From assembly GCA_017302655.1 (NCBI GenBank), contig JAFLDE010000010.1, forward strand, positions 20,400-84,399: a DNA stretch of 64,000 nt, written 5' to 3'. Numbering within the stretch: the first letter of the stretch is position 1; the number at the start of each line of letters is the position of its first letter. This DNA comes from Burkholderiales bacterium. Its GTDB lineage: Bacteria > Pseudomonadota > Gammaproteobacteria > Burkholderiales > Burkholderiaceae_C. The position numbers were made by a program, and so were the translations under genes. Below, piece by piece: positions 28,474-37,392 of the stretch. A model generated the notes under the pieces. It was not told the origin of the DNA, did not search any database, and worked only from the letters and a program-made list of their open reading frames with translations.

Positions 28474-29538
28474 ATGAGCCCGGACTCCAAGCCCTCCAAG
28501 CGCAGAACTCGTTCGACTTCCAAGGCGACCGGTGCCGGTGCGCCCGTGACTCTTGAGCAAGTGGCACTCAAAGCCGGCGTGTCACCCAGCACGGTGTCGC
28601 GCATCCTGAACGGTACCGCCGCAGTCAGCCCTGAAAAGCAGCAGGCCGTGGAGGACGCGATCGAGCAACTCGGATTCCGTCCCAACCCCGTTGCTCGCGG
28701 ACTTGCCGGGGGCCGGACTCTGTCCGTCGGCGTCGTCACTCAGACCATCAGCAGCCCCTTTTATGGCGAGGCGATGTACGGCATCGAGGGGGTGATGGAA
28801 CAGGCAGGCTATGTGCCGCTGTTTGTCAGCGGCAACTGGCAAGAGGCGGATGAGCGCAAAGCCATCGAGACCCTGCTGGCCAGGCGCGTCGATGGTCTCA
28901 TCGTGCTCGCCGGGCGATTGCCCAATGCCGCGCTGCTGCGGTATGCACGCGAACTGCCGATGGTGGTTGTCGGTCGACAGCTGCGAGGCCCACAGATCTT
29001 CAGCCTCAATTTTGAGAACACATTGGGAGCCCGGCTCGCGACTCAGCATCTGGTCGATCTCGGCCATCGCCGCATCGCTTTCCTGTCCGGCGATCTGGCG
29101 CATGGCGATGCGGTCGAGCGACTGCGCGGCTACGAGCAGGCCTTGAAGGATTCGGGCATCCCCTTCGATCCCGCTTTGGTGGTCCAGGGGGACTTCACGG
29201 AGCCGAGCGGCCTACTTGGCGTGATGCGCTTGCTTGACGACGGCGCACCCTTCACCGCCCTGTTCGCCTCGAACGACCAGATGGCCTTCGGTGCTTTGCT
29301 CGCGCTGCACCGGCGCGGACTTCGAGTGCCAGACGATATCTCGCTGGTAGGGTTCGACGACGTTTCGGTCGCCAAGTACGCATTGCCGCCACTCACCACG
29401 GTGCGCCAGTCGGTCTACGAGCTGGGCACAGGCGCGGCTCGCGCCATGCTGGCGCTGCTGCGCGCGGAGACCCCCAGCGCGAACTTGCCGCCGCCTGAGC
29501 TGGTGGTGCGCGAATCGACCCGGCGCCGCATGCGCTGA
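28474..29538 (+). CDS. LacI-family transcriptional regulator of the glucan locus
   Basis: This 354-residue regulator has a helix-turn-helix at 25-47 (VTLEQVALKAGVSPSTVSRI), a hinge helix (NPVARGLAGG, 71-80) and a periplasmic-binding-protein-like effector domain. An unusual basic and Ser/Thr-rich extension of about 24 residues precedes the HTH. Likely operators are the palindromes at 29901-29914, 34201-34216 and 34282-34297, all of the TGAAA-n-TTTCA type typical of LacI proteins. The effector is probably glucose, a beta-gluco-oligosaccharide or a phosphate derivative, judged from its neighbours. Confidence 0.9.
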   Translation: MSPDSKPSKRRTRSTSKATGAGAPVTLEQVALKAGVSPSTVSRILNGTAAVSPEKQQAVEDAIEQLGFRPNPVARGLAGGRTLSVGVVTQTISSPFYGEAMYGIEGVMEQAGYVPLFVSGNWQEADERKAIETLLARRVDGLIVLAGRLPNAALLRYARELPMVVVGRQLRGPQIFSLNFENTLGARLATQHLVDLGHRRIAFLSGDLAHGDAVERLRGYEQALKDSGIPFDPALVVQGDFTEPSGLLGVMRLLDDGAPFTALFASNDQMAFGALLALHRRGLRVPDDISLVGFDDVSVAKYALPPLTTVRQSVYELGTGAARAMLALLRAETPSANLPPPELVVRESTRRRMR

Positions 29539-29962
29539 GTCTGCCAGGGCGGCGCTCCTGCTTGCACGGGACTCTGAGCGCGGGAAGGCATTCGGGGCGA
29601 CGTGCCGTTGAGCGTTCGACATGCGGACGAGCCAAGGGCTGACGGGCTTCGAGGAAAGCGCTGCTGACGGCCCTCGCGGGCACTTCGTGATCTCTCGGAA
29701 TGACGCGCCTTAGGCTGGCGAGTTTGCCGGCCAGCATGTTCATCGGGCCTGCTGCAGCCGCGAACGGGAAGTCGGAGCTTCGCAAGCAACCCACGTCCCG
29801 GCCGGTGCACGTGCGCGCACACGCCACGGGGACTTCATCAGCGCTTCCCTAGGGTTTGTGGGGAATCGGCCGCCTTCGGGCTCCCGCAGAATTCAGTGAC
29901 TGAAAGCGCTTTCATCGCACGGCGCTCCGTCCTCTTGCGTGCCTGTCACAGTCCCCACCTCG
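29539..29962 (+). other. Gene-free stretch between lacI and the ABC operon
   Basis: This 424-base region has no convincing gene. Apart from the LacI-type palindrome near 29901, the one oddity is the minus-strand string CGTCATTCCGAGAGATCACG (about 29688-29707), which resembles dispersed intergenic repeats seen in other genomes. I see no clear lacI terminator. Confidence 0.45.
29901..29914 (+). promoter_or_regulatory. LacI-type operator upstream of the ABC sugar importer
   Basis: TGAAAGCGCTTTCA is a perfect 14-base palindrome with the central CG of LacI-family sites. It is 49 bases before the start of the solute-binding protein gene. The same core recurs twice before the TonB receptor gene at 34312, so one regulator probably controls both. 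Confidence 0.75.
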
Positions 29963-31219
29963 ATGTCCCAGCTCTCACGACGCCAGTTGCTCGCCGGATC
30001 TGCGCTGGCTTGGCCTGCGGCGTATGCAGCGGCCGGTGTGCAGCTGACGGTGACCGCGTACCCAAATGTCGACCAGATCATCCGGGCCGTGCTGCCACGC
30101 TGGGAATCTCAGCACCCCGGGGTGACAGTGCGCCTGGTGAGTCGGCAGTACGCCGATCACCACACCGCCATGACCACTGCACTATCCACATCGGGGCATC
30201 TGCCTGACCTGGTGGCACTGGAAACCACCTACATGGGAGGGTTCGCGCTGGGTGGCGGGCTGCTCGACCTGTCCCAGCAGCCGTTCAACGCCGATCGCCT
30301 GGAGTCGGAGTTCACCGGATTCGCGTTCTCCCTCGCCCGCAATCGCGAAGGCCGGCAGGTGGCGATTCCGGCCGACATCGGGCCTGGCACCCTGCTGTAC
30401 CGCCACGACCTGCTGGCTAAGGCCGGTGTGCCCGAAGCGTCATTGACGGATAGCTGGGCCTCTTACGTGGCGGCAGGCCGCGAGATCAAGAAGGCCACCG
30501 GCGCATACCTGATCAGCCATGCCCGCACCCTCAAGGACATCATGGTTCGATGCAGCGTCCCGGCCGATGGCGGCCAATACTTCGACGCGCAGAACCGACC
30601 GCGGGTGACGGAGCCGGCGTTCGTACAAGCCTTCGAGCTGGCCCGGAAGGTGCGCCGAGACGGCCTTGATGCGCAAGCAGTCAACTGGACGCCTGACTGG
30701 GCCGAGGGCCTCAAGCGCGGGCGACTGGCCACCGAGCTGTCTGGGGCCTGGATGGCCGGTCAGATGGCCAACTGGGTGTGCCCGAACACCAAGGACCTCT
30801 GGCGCGTTGCGCATCTTCCCGAGCAGAGCTTTGCCTTCTACGGGGGCACTTATTACGCCCTGCCCAGGCGCGCCCATCCGATGCGACGCGAGTTGGCTTG
30901 GTCTCTGCTTCAAGCGCTCACCCGCGACCGCCACGTTCAGCTGCAGGCCTTCAAGCAAGAAGACGCCTTCCCTGCGCTGCGTGCAGCCCAGGACGATCCC
31001 TTCTTCGCCGAACCATTGCCCTTCCTCAATGGGCAGCGCGCGCGCTTGCTTTGGCGAGAAGCCGCCCAACGCATTCCGGCTCTGCGCATGCACCGTCAGC
31101 ACAAGTTTGCCGACGAGGTCACCAACTCGGAGCTAGACAACGTCCTGGAGTTCAACAAGCCAATCGAGCAGGCGCTGGCGGATGCCCAACGCGTGCTGGA
31201 AGTGAGGGCCGCACGTTGA
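29963..31219 (+). CDS. ABC sugar transporter, extracellular solute-binding protein (family 1)
   Basis: This 418-residue protein is of the family 1 sugar-binding class. The N-terminus SRRQLLAGSALAWPAAYAAA holds a twin-arginine motif (Arg6-Arg7), so it is probably exported folded through Tat. An in-frame GTG at 29939 would add eight residues before the motif; I prefer the ATG although neither start has a strong ribosome-binding site. It should bind oligosaccharides, presumably beta-glucan fragments given the laminarinase and receptor nearby. It is followed two bases later by the first permease gene. Confidence 0.88.
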   Translation: MSQLSRRQLLAGSALAWPAAYAAAGVQLTVTAYPNVDQIIRAVLPRWESQHPGVTVRLVSRQYADHHTAMTTALSTSGHLPDLVALETTYMGGFALGGGLLDLSQQPFNADRLESEFTGFAFSLARNREGRQVAIPADIGPGTLLYRHDLLAKAGVPEASLTDSWASYVAAGREIKKATGAYLISHARTLKDIMVRCSVPADGGQYFDAQNRPRVTEPAFVQAFELARKVRRDGLDAQAVNWTPDWAEGLKRGRLATELSGAWMAGQMANWVCPNTKDLWRVAHLPEQSFAFYGGTYYALPRRAHPMRRELAWSLLQALTRDRHVQLQAFKQEDAFPALRAAQDDPFFAEPLPFLNGQRARLLWREAAQRIPALRMHRQHKFADEVTNSELDNVLEFNKPIEQALADAQRVLEVRAAR

Positions 31220-31221
31220 GC

Positions 31222-32100
31222 ATGCGCGTGCCGATTCGTTGGGCGCCGTACCTGTTGATCAGCCCCTTCCTGATCCTTTTCGCGCTGTTCGGTCTGTTCC
31301 CTCTGCTCTTCTCGGGTTGGCTGGCATTCCAGTCCTGGGAGCCCAGCTATGGCTTGGAAGCCATGCAGTTCGTGGGCCTGGACAACTTCATCTTCGCGAT
31401 GCAGGACGCGTGGTTCTGGAAGTCGCTCAAGAACACACTCTGGTTGGCAGCCGCGTCGGGCATTCCGCAGCACATGGTGGCACTGCCGCTCGCTGTGCTG
31501 ATCCACAACCACTTCGGGCGCTTGCGCGATGGGGTGAGCGGCGCCTACTTTCTTCCTTACATCACCAGCACGGTGGCCATTGCCATGCTCGCCAGCGCTC
31601 TGTTCTCTACGGACTACGGCCTGGCGAACGCCTTGCTGCAAGCGCTTGGGCTGGACAAGCAAGCCTGGACCACCCATCCGCTCCTCATCAAGCCCACGAT
31701 CGCTTTGGTCGTGTTCTGGCGCTATGTTGGTTTCAACATCGTGCTGTACCTGGCTGCCCTACAAACGGTTCCGCGCGACCTCTATGAAGCCGCTCGTCTG
31801 GACGGCGCCAGCCCCTGGCAGCAGTTCTGGCATGTGACCTTGCCCAGCCTGCGTCCAATGATCCTGTTCGGCGTGACGCTGTCCATCATCGGCGGTCTGC
31901 AGTTGTTCGAGGAGCCGTTCATCCTCACCAACGGCAATGGCGGCACCGATCAGCAGGGCATGACCTCGGGCGTCTATCTTTACCGACTGGCTTTCGAGTT
32001 CAGCGATTTTGGGGGCGCAAGCGCCATAAGCTGGATGCTGTTCGGCCTGGTTGCCTTGCTCACCTGGCTGACCAACCGGGCGCTTGGGGAGCGCCGGTGA
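31222..32100 (+). CDS. ABC sugar transporter permease 1
   Basis: This 292-residue inner-membrane permease (MalF/UgpA-like) has six predicted helices. The cytoplasmic EAA loop that docks the ATPase begins at residue 189 (EAARLDGASPWQQFWHVTLP). The start MRVPIRWAPY follows the solute-binding protein stop by two bases. The open frame extends far upstream but overlaps that gene and is not coding. Confidence 0.9.
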   Translation: MRVPIRWAPYLLISPFLILFALFGLFPLLFSGWLAFQSWEPSYGLEAMQFVGLDNFIFAMQDAWFWKSLKNTLWLAAASGIPQHMVALPLAVLIHNHFGRLRDGVSGAYFLPYITSTVAIAMLASALFSTDYGLANALLQALGLDKQAWTTHPLLIKPTIALVVFWRYVGFNIVLYLAALQTVPRDLYEAARLDGASPWQQFWHVTLPSLRPMILFGVTLSIIGGLQLFEEPFILTNGNGGTDQQGMTSGVYLYRLAFEFSDFGGASAISWMLFGLVALLTWLTNRALGERR

Positions 32101-32912
32101 AGCAACGCTGGATGGCGAGGGCATTGGTGCTGGTGGGCGCGCTCTTCATGCTCGCCCCGTTCTATTTCATGTTCGTGTTCGCAACGCACACGCGTGAAGA
32201 CATCTATAGCTTGCCACCACCCCTTTGGTTCGGCTCCGCGCTCTGGGACAACCTAGCAATCCTCGCTTCGCGCATCCCCTTTTGGCGCAACCTCGGCTGG
32301 AGCCTCTACACGGCGCTGATGGCCACCGCGCTCACGCTGATCTTTTGCTCCATGGCGGGCTATGCCTTCGCGTTGCTCGAGTTCCGTTTCAAGCGCGCGT
32401 TGTTCCTGCTGGTGATGGGCACCATGATGCTGCCCTCCTTCATGACCATGATCCCCAGCTTCATGGTGATGGATGCCTTGGGCTGGATTGACACGCATCG
32501 GGCCCTCTACCTGCCCGGTGCGGCGGGCGCGTTTGGCATCTTCCTGATGCGTCAGTTTGCCGCTGCCAGCGTGCCGAGGGAATTGGTGGAGGCTGCTCGC
32601 ATCGACGGGTGCGGCGAGATTCAGATCTGGTGGCGGGTGGCACTTCCACTGATGAAACCAGCGCTCGGAACCTTGGGCCTGGTCAGCTTCATCGCTTCTT
32701 GGAACAACTTCATGGCTCCGCTGGTGGTGCTTCGCAGCAATGAGCACTTCACCTTCCCTCTGGCCCTTCGCTCCATGCAGTCCGTGGTGAACACGGAATG
32801 GGGCGCCTTGATGGCCGGTGCGGCCATCGCCACCTTGCCTCTGCTCGTCCTCTTCTTGGTGGCCTCCCGGCAGCTCATCGCTGGACTCACGGCCGGTGCC
32901 GTGAAGTCCTGA
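32097..32912 (+). CDS. ABC sugar transporter permease 2
   Basis: This 271-residue inner-membrane permease (MalG/UgpE-like) has the EAA loop at about 165 (EAARIDGCGEIQIWWRVALP). It begins with GTG overlapping the previous stop (GTGA). No ATP-binding subunit lies in this locus; such importers often share one MsmK/UgpC-type ATPase coded elsewhere. Confidence 0.9.
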   Translation: MKQRWMARALVLVGALFMLAPFYFMFVFATHTREDIYSLPPPLWFGSALWDNLAILASRIPFWRNLGWSLYTALMATALTLIFCSMAGYAFALLEFRFKRALFLLVMGTMMLPSFMTMIPSFMVMDALGWIDTHRALYLPGAAGAFGIFLMRQFAAASVPRELVEAARIDGCGEIQIWWRVALPLMKPALGTLGLVSFIASWNNFMAPLVVLRSNEHFTFPLALRSMQSVVNTEWGALMAGAAIATLPLLVLFLVASRQLIAGLTAGAVKS

Positions 32913-33219
32913 TTCATGGCGCCATCGACGTGCTGAGCCCCACCCATGCCGCCTGCCGGCACGTCGATGCCTTCCGTGCCGAACCCAGCCCCCGAGCTCA
33001 GCCTACGCATTTCGGCCCACGGTTGCTGCGTCTAGCGGGTGATTTCGCCTTCTCTCGCGATGTCTGGATCTTCGGCGTCTGGCGCGCCTCGCCGTTCGAT
33101 GGGCCGCATCTCCTGTGGCTCTTGCAGCAGGTCATGCCAGCGGCTCCTCGGCCATTTCTTAAGTGGGGCCGGGGGATCGACGCACTTCCTTTCCATCAAG
33201 CTCCTTTTGAGCTCTCCGC
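32913..33219 (+). other. Gene-free stretch before the laminarinase gene
   Basis: This 307-base region has no supported gene. An open frame across it (starting inside the permease gene) has the composition of a shadow frame. No copy of the TGAAA-type operator is seen here, so the laminarinase may be read through from the ABC genes. Confidence 0.5.
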
Positions 33220-34107
33220 ATGAAGCATCCCATCCCTCTTTGGGTACTTTGCCTGCTCGCCGCCTGCGGCGGAGGTGGCGCCGCCACGCCAGATGCCGCG
33301 CCCAGTCCGGCACCGGCTCCGAGCCCTTCACCCACTCCCCCACCTGCGCCTGCGCCGAGCAACCGCTGGACGCTCGTCTGGTCCGATGAATTCGATGGCC
33401 CGGCCGGCGCTGCACCCAACCCATCGCACTGGAGCTATGACCTCGGCAACCGCGAAAGCGGTGGCTGGGGAAACAACGAGTTGCAGTACTACACCGACTC
33501 ACGCCGCAACTCGCAGCTAGACGGCAATGGGGTGCTGCTCATTCGCGCCGAGAGGCAGGCGCAGGCCGGTCCATGCTGGAACGGGACGATGTGCGAGTTC
33601 ACGTCGGCGCGGCTGTTGAGCCGTGGCAAGGTCGCGGTGCGCTATGGAAAGGTGGAGGCCCGGATCCAGGTACCAGGTGGCAAAGGCATCTGGCCAGCCT
33701 TTTGGTCGCTCGGTGACGGCCGTTGGCCCGATGTCGGGGAGATCGACATCATGGAATTCGTCGGGAAGGAGCCCAACGCGGTGTACGGCACTGTGCATGG
33801 ACCGGGCTACTCTGGCGCCAACGGCCTGGGCAAGGAGAGGCGAATGGGACAACCGGTACCTGACGCCTTTCATGTTTTCGCGATTGTCAAGCGCCCCAAC
33901 GAGATTGAGTGGTTCCTGGACGGCGAGTCTTTCTTCAAGATCACCCCGGCCAGCCTTCCGGCCGGCGCGGCCTGGGTGTTCGAACGCGACTACTTCCTCA
34001 TCATGAACCTCGCCGTGGGCGGGCACTGGCCGGGCTCACCGGACGCGAGCACACCCTTTCCCGCCACCATGAAGGTCGACTACGTCCGCATCTACAAAGA
34101 GGACTGA
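33220..34107 (+). CDS. GH16 endo-beta-1,3-glucanase (laminarinase), lipoprotein
   Basis: This 295-residue secreted enzyme hydrolyses internal beta-1,3-glucan bonds. The laminarinase catalytic motif EIDIMEF is at 174-180 (Glu174 nucleophile, Glu179 acid/base), with WPAFWSLG just before it. Residues 1-15 end in a lipobox (LLAAC), so Cys16 is probably lipidated and the enzyme anchored to the outer membrane. A Pro/Ala-rich linker of about 25 residues joins anchor and catalytic domain. It precedes the TonB receptor and probably supplies it with oligosaccharides. Confidence 0.94.
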   Translation: MKHPIPLWVLCLLAACGGGGAATPDAAPSPAPAPSPSPTPPPAPAPSNRWTLVWSDEFDGPAGAAPNPSHWSYDLGNRESGGWGNNELQYYTDSRRNSQLDGNGVLLIRAERQAQAGPCWNGTMCEFTSARLLSRGKVAVRYGKVEARIQVPGGKGIWPAFWSLGDGRWPDVGEIDIMEFVGKEPNAVYGTVHGPGYSGANGLGKERRMGQPVPDAFHVFAIVKRPNEIEWFLDGESFFKITPASLPAGAAWVFERDYFLIMNLAVGGHWPGSPDASTPFPATMKVDYVRIYKED

Positions 34108-34200
34108 ACTGCGGCGCGGCGACCGCGGACGTCGCGCCGATGCCACGCGGTATTCGGGTGTTGCCTAGGTGCCAACCCAACTTTGCCAGACTATCCTGAA

Positions 34201-34216
34201 CTGAAAGCGCTTTCAG
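34201..34216 (+). promoter_or_regulatory. LacI-type operator 1 upstream of the glucan TonB receptor
   Basis: CTGAAAGCGCTTTCAG is a perfect 16-base palindrome about 95 bases before the receptor ATG. It shares the 14-base core with the site at 29901. A weak -10-like TATCCT (34192-34197) lies just upstream, which would put the operator over the start of transcription. Confidence 0.75.
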
Positions 34217-34281
34217 CATCGCTGCTTGCATGCCGCGCTTCTTGCCCGCCCAGCTCACCCCCGCCCGACAAGCACCCGATT

Positions 34282-34297
34282 CTGAAATCGCTTTCAG
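34282..34297 (+). promoter_or_regulatory. LacI-type operator 2 upstream of the glucan TonB receptor
   Basis: CTGAAATCGCTTTCAG is a 16-base palindrome with a single mismatched pair. It ends 14 bases before the receptor ATG and abuts its AGGAGA ribosome-binding site. Its centre is 81 bases from operator 1, compatible with looping or a roadblock. Confidence 0.65.
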
Positions 34298-34311
34298 CCC
34301 AGGAGACTCGA

Positions 34312-37281
34312 ATGAAGAGGACCTCGATCCACACCGCCAGCCGCCCACGGGCCGCTTTCGCGCACCACGCACTGGCTGGCGCATGCGCCCTGCTGTTTGC
34401 GGGCACCGCATCAGCCCAAGCCGCGCCGCAGCAACTCGACACCGTGATCGTCACCGGCATTCGCAAGAGCCTGGAGACCTCCGTCAACCTGAAGCGCAAG
34501 GGTCAGGGTTTGGTGGACGGCATCGTGGCCGAGGACATTGGCAAGTTTCCGGACACCAATCTGGCCGAGTCACTCAGCCGCATCAGCGGTGTGTCCATCG
34601 AACGCAACAACGGTGAAGGCACGCGCATCACCGTGCGTGGCATGGGCCCGGACCAGAACTTGGTGCTGCTCAACGGTCGTCAAATGCCAGGTTCCAGCTT
34701 CGACGGCGGCGCGCCGGCGTCGCGCTCCTTCGACTTCTCCAATCTAGCGTCGGACGGCATCGCCGCCCTCGAGGTTTACAAGACGAGCCGCGCAAGCAGC
34801 CCGACTGGTGGCATGGGCGCCACCGTCAACGTGCGCACCCAGCGTCCCTTCGACATCAAGGAGACCATCGCGCAAGTCGGCCTGAAGCTGGTGAGCGATG
34901 AGACAGCTCGCAACGTGCCCTCGGAGCAGCAAGGCAAACGCGCCACGCCCGAACTCAGCGCGATCTACAGCACGCAATCTGCCGACGGCACCTTCGGCAT
35001 CGCGCTGATGGGCACGTACCAGGAGCGAGATTCGGGCTATTCGCAGGCTTCTGTCACGAGCGGCTGGAAGACCTTTGACGGCAAGGTGGACAACGACTGG
35101 GGTGGCACCAACGCCCAGTGGGGCGGCTTGCCCCCTGCAGCCTGGGGCGCCATCAAGAACCGTCCGAGCGCCGATTCGATCTACAGCGTGCCGCAGAATT
35201 TGAACTACGCGTTCACCGGCGTGCACCGCGAGCGCCTGAACGGGCAGATGGTCGTTCAGGTCAAGCCCGCCAAGGACGTGGTCGCCACCCTGGATTTCGT
35301 GCTGTCGGAGCAGAAGTTTCGCCAGCGCCGCAACGACATTTCGGCCTGGTTCAACTATGGCGGCCAGTTTGGCGAGTACCAGACCGGATCGCCGTCCTCG
35401 CCCATCATCTATGGCGAGACCATGACGAACTCCGACATCGCCATGGGGGGCTCGCGCATCCAGACCAAAATCAAGAATCAGCAGGTCGGCCTGAACCTGA
35501 AATGGAAGGCCAGCAACGCGCTGAACTTTGATTTCGACATTCACAAGTCATCGGCCACCTCAGGTGCCGACGACCCGCTGGGCACCAGCGTCGTGTTGGG
35601 TACCGCCGCCCTCAACCGCGGCGACACCTACGTGGACTTCAGCAACAAGTTCCCTGTGCTGAACATCGTCGGCGGTGCACTCGACGCTTCGCTGATGCAG
35701 TTGCAGGGTTCGGTGTTCAGCAACAGCTACCAGAAGAACGAAGTCCAGCAGTTGCAGACCAGCGGCAGTTGGAAGATCGACGGCGACAGCAGCCTGGACT
35801 TCGGCGTGTCGCTGACCGAGGTGAAGAACCGCTCGGCTTTCGCCAACGTGCAGCGCGACAGCTGGGGGGCCAATGCCGCTGGCGGTCCAGCTGCCTTGCC
35901 GGACAACATTTGGAAGGCTGAATCGGTCAGCAAGTACTTCGCAGGCATCCCTGGCTCTGGCGACCCGCGCCTCTACAACCAGTTCTTCACCTTCAACTTC
36001 GATGCACTGCGGGCCGCTGCCATCCAGCACCTGGGCTCGGACACCTTGCTGAAGGCCTCGTTCAATTTCACCGACGACCTGCGCACCACCGAGAAATCGG
36101 ACGCCATCTTCGGCCAGTACAACCTGGCTTGGGACTGGGGTGTGCCCATGGACCTATCGGCCGGATTGCGCTATGAGCGCACCCGCGTGGAGTCCCCTGG
36201 CGTCGAGTCGGTCCCCATGGCCGTCCGCTGGGCGGGCGACAACGAGCTGCCGGTGATCTTCAACGGCACCACCAACTCGCTGCGCACCGGCAAGTACAGC
36301 TACGCCCTGCCATCCATCGACTGGAGCGCCGAGCTGTCCCATGACACCAAGATTCGCCTCAGCTACGGCAAGACCATCGGCCGGCCGGGTTGGAACGCCA
36401 TCCAAGGTGGCCGCACCTTGAACGGCCTGGCGCGAATCGATGGGGGCACCGGCTCGGTCGGCAACCCCAATTTGAAGCCCCTGCAGTCGAACAACTTCGA
36501 CTTCTCGGCGGAGCACTATTACGCCAAGAGCAGCTACGTGGCGCTGAGCTATTTCCTGAAGAAGGTGAAGGACTACAACGCGGCGATCATCACCGACCAA
36601 ACCGTACCCGGCCTCACCACCCCGGTCGGCGGCGCCTACTACCGGCAGGCTGTGCAGTCGGGCGGCTGTGCGCCCAACGACTCCGGTTGCATCCGCCAGT
36701 ACATCTTCACCAATCTGGCCAATGCACCGGGCGTCGATGTGGTCAATCGCACCATCACTGGTCAGCCAAGTGACCCGCTGCTGGTGTTCAAGCTGGGCAG
36801 CTTCGAGAACAACGAGCGCAAGAGTCGCATCAATGGCATCGAGGTGAACGCCCAGCACATCTTCAGCAACACCGGCTTTGGCGTGTCAGCCAACTTCACC
36901 AAGGTCAAGTCCGACCGCGACTACGACAACAACAAGGTTGGCGCGCAAACCGATGTGCTGGTCGGCATGGGTGACTCGGGCAACCTGGTCGGTTTCTACG
37001 AGAACGAGACCTACAGCGCACGCCTGGCCTATAACTGGCGCGGCAAGTTCCTGGTGGCCAACTACGGTGGGGCTGAGGGTGCGCAGCCGCTCTACGTGGA
37101 ACCCTATGGCCAGTTCGACCTGAGCGTCGGCTACAACGTGGACAAGCACCTGCGCATCCAGTTCGAAGCCATCAACCTGACCGACGAGTACACCCGCACC
37201 CACATGCGCAACGAGAATCAGATTGGCGGCGTGACCAAGCTGGGGCGCCGCTTCATGCTCGGCGCGCGCTACAAGTTCTGA
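34312..37281 (+). CDS. TonB-dependent receptor, glucan locus
   Basis: This 989-residue outer-membrane receptor starts at MKRTSIHTAS behind an AGGAGA box; earlier in-frame codons are rejected because they cross both operators. Residues 1 to about 36 form a signal peptide ending TASAQA, DTVIVTG at 43-49 is the TonB-box region, and the plug follows (GIVAEDIGKFPDTNLAESLS). The barrel ends with phenylalanine (LGARYKF). Ligands are probably beta-1,3-gluco-oligosaccharides, from the adjacent laminarinase. An intrinsic terminator follows 38 bases later and then the halogenase-family gene. Confidence 0.9.
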   Translation: MKRTSIHTASRPRAAFAHHALAGACALLFAGTASAQAAPQQLDTVIVTGIRKSLETSVNLKRKGQGLVDGIVAEDIGKFPDTNLAESLSRISGVSIERNNGEGTRITVRGMGPDQNLVLLNGRQMPGSSFDGGAPASRSFDFSNLASDGIAALEVYKTSRASSPTGGMGATVNVRTQRPFDIKETIAQVGLKLVSDETARNVPSEQQGKRATPELSAIYSTQSADGTFGIALMGTYQERDSGYSQASVTSGWKTFDGKVDNDWGGTNAQWGGLPPAAWGAIKNRPSADSIYSVPQNLNYAFTGVHRERLNGQMVVQVKPAKDVVATLDFVLSEQKFRQRRNDISAWFNYGGQFGEYQTGSPSSPIIYGETMTNSDIAMGGSRIQTKIKNQQVGLNLKWKASNALNFDFDIHKSSATSGADDPLGTSVVLGTAALNRGDTYVDFSNKFPVLNIVGGALDASLMQLQGSVFSNSYQKNEVQQLQTSGSWKIDGDSSLDFGVSLTEVKNRSAFANVQRDSWGANAAGGPAALPDNIWKAESVSKYFAGIPGSGDPRLYNQFFTFNFDALRAAAIQHLGSDTLLKASFNFTDDLRTTEKSDAIFGQYNLAWDWGVPMDLSAGLRYERTRVESPGVESVPMAVRWAGDNELPVIFNGTTNSLRTGKYSYALPSIDWSAELSHDTKIRLSYGKTIGRPGWNAIQGGRTLNGLARIDGGTGSVGNPNLKPLQSNNFDFSAEHYYAKSSYVALSYFLKKVKDYNAAIITDQTVPGLTTPVGGAYYRQAVQSGGCAPNDSGCIRQYIFTNLANAPGVDVVNRTITGQPSDPLLVFKLGSFENNERKSRINGIEVNAQHIFSNTGFGVSANFTKVKSDRDYDNNKVGAQTDVLVGMGDSGNLVGFYENETYSARLAYNWRGKFLVANYGGAEGAQPLYVEPYGQFDLSVGYNVDKHLRIQFEAINLTDEYTRTHMRNENQIGGVTKLGRRFMLGARYKF

Positions 37282-37318
37282 GCCCCATCGCGCGCAAACG
37301 CTCTTGCTGAGCGTCCGA

Positions 37319-37345
37319 AGGGCCGGCAACGACCGGCCCTTTTTC
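37319..37345 (+). terminator. Intrinsic terminator after the glucan TonB receptor
   Basis: An 8-bp perfect GC-rich stem (AGGGCCGG/CCGGCCCT, six-base loop) is followed by TTTTC. It lies between the receptor gene and the halogenase-family gene, matching the arrangement in the chitin locus. Confidence 0.85.
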
Positions 37346-37392
37346 ATCGAGGCTCGTGAAAGGCACTTGGCGGTGGGATTGAGGACTTCATC

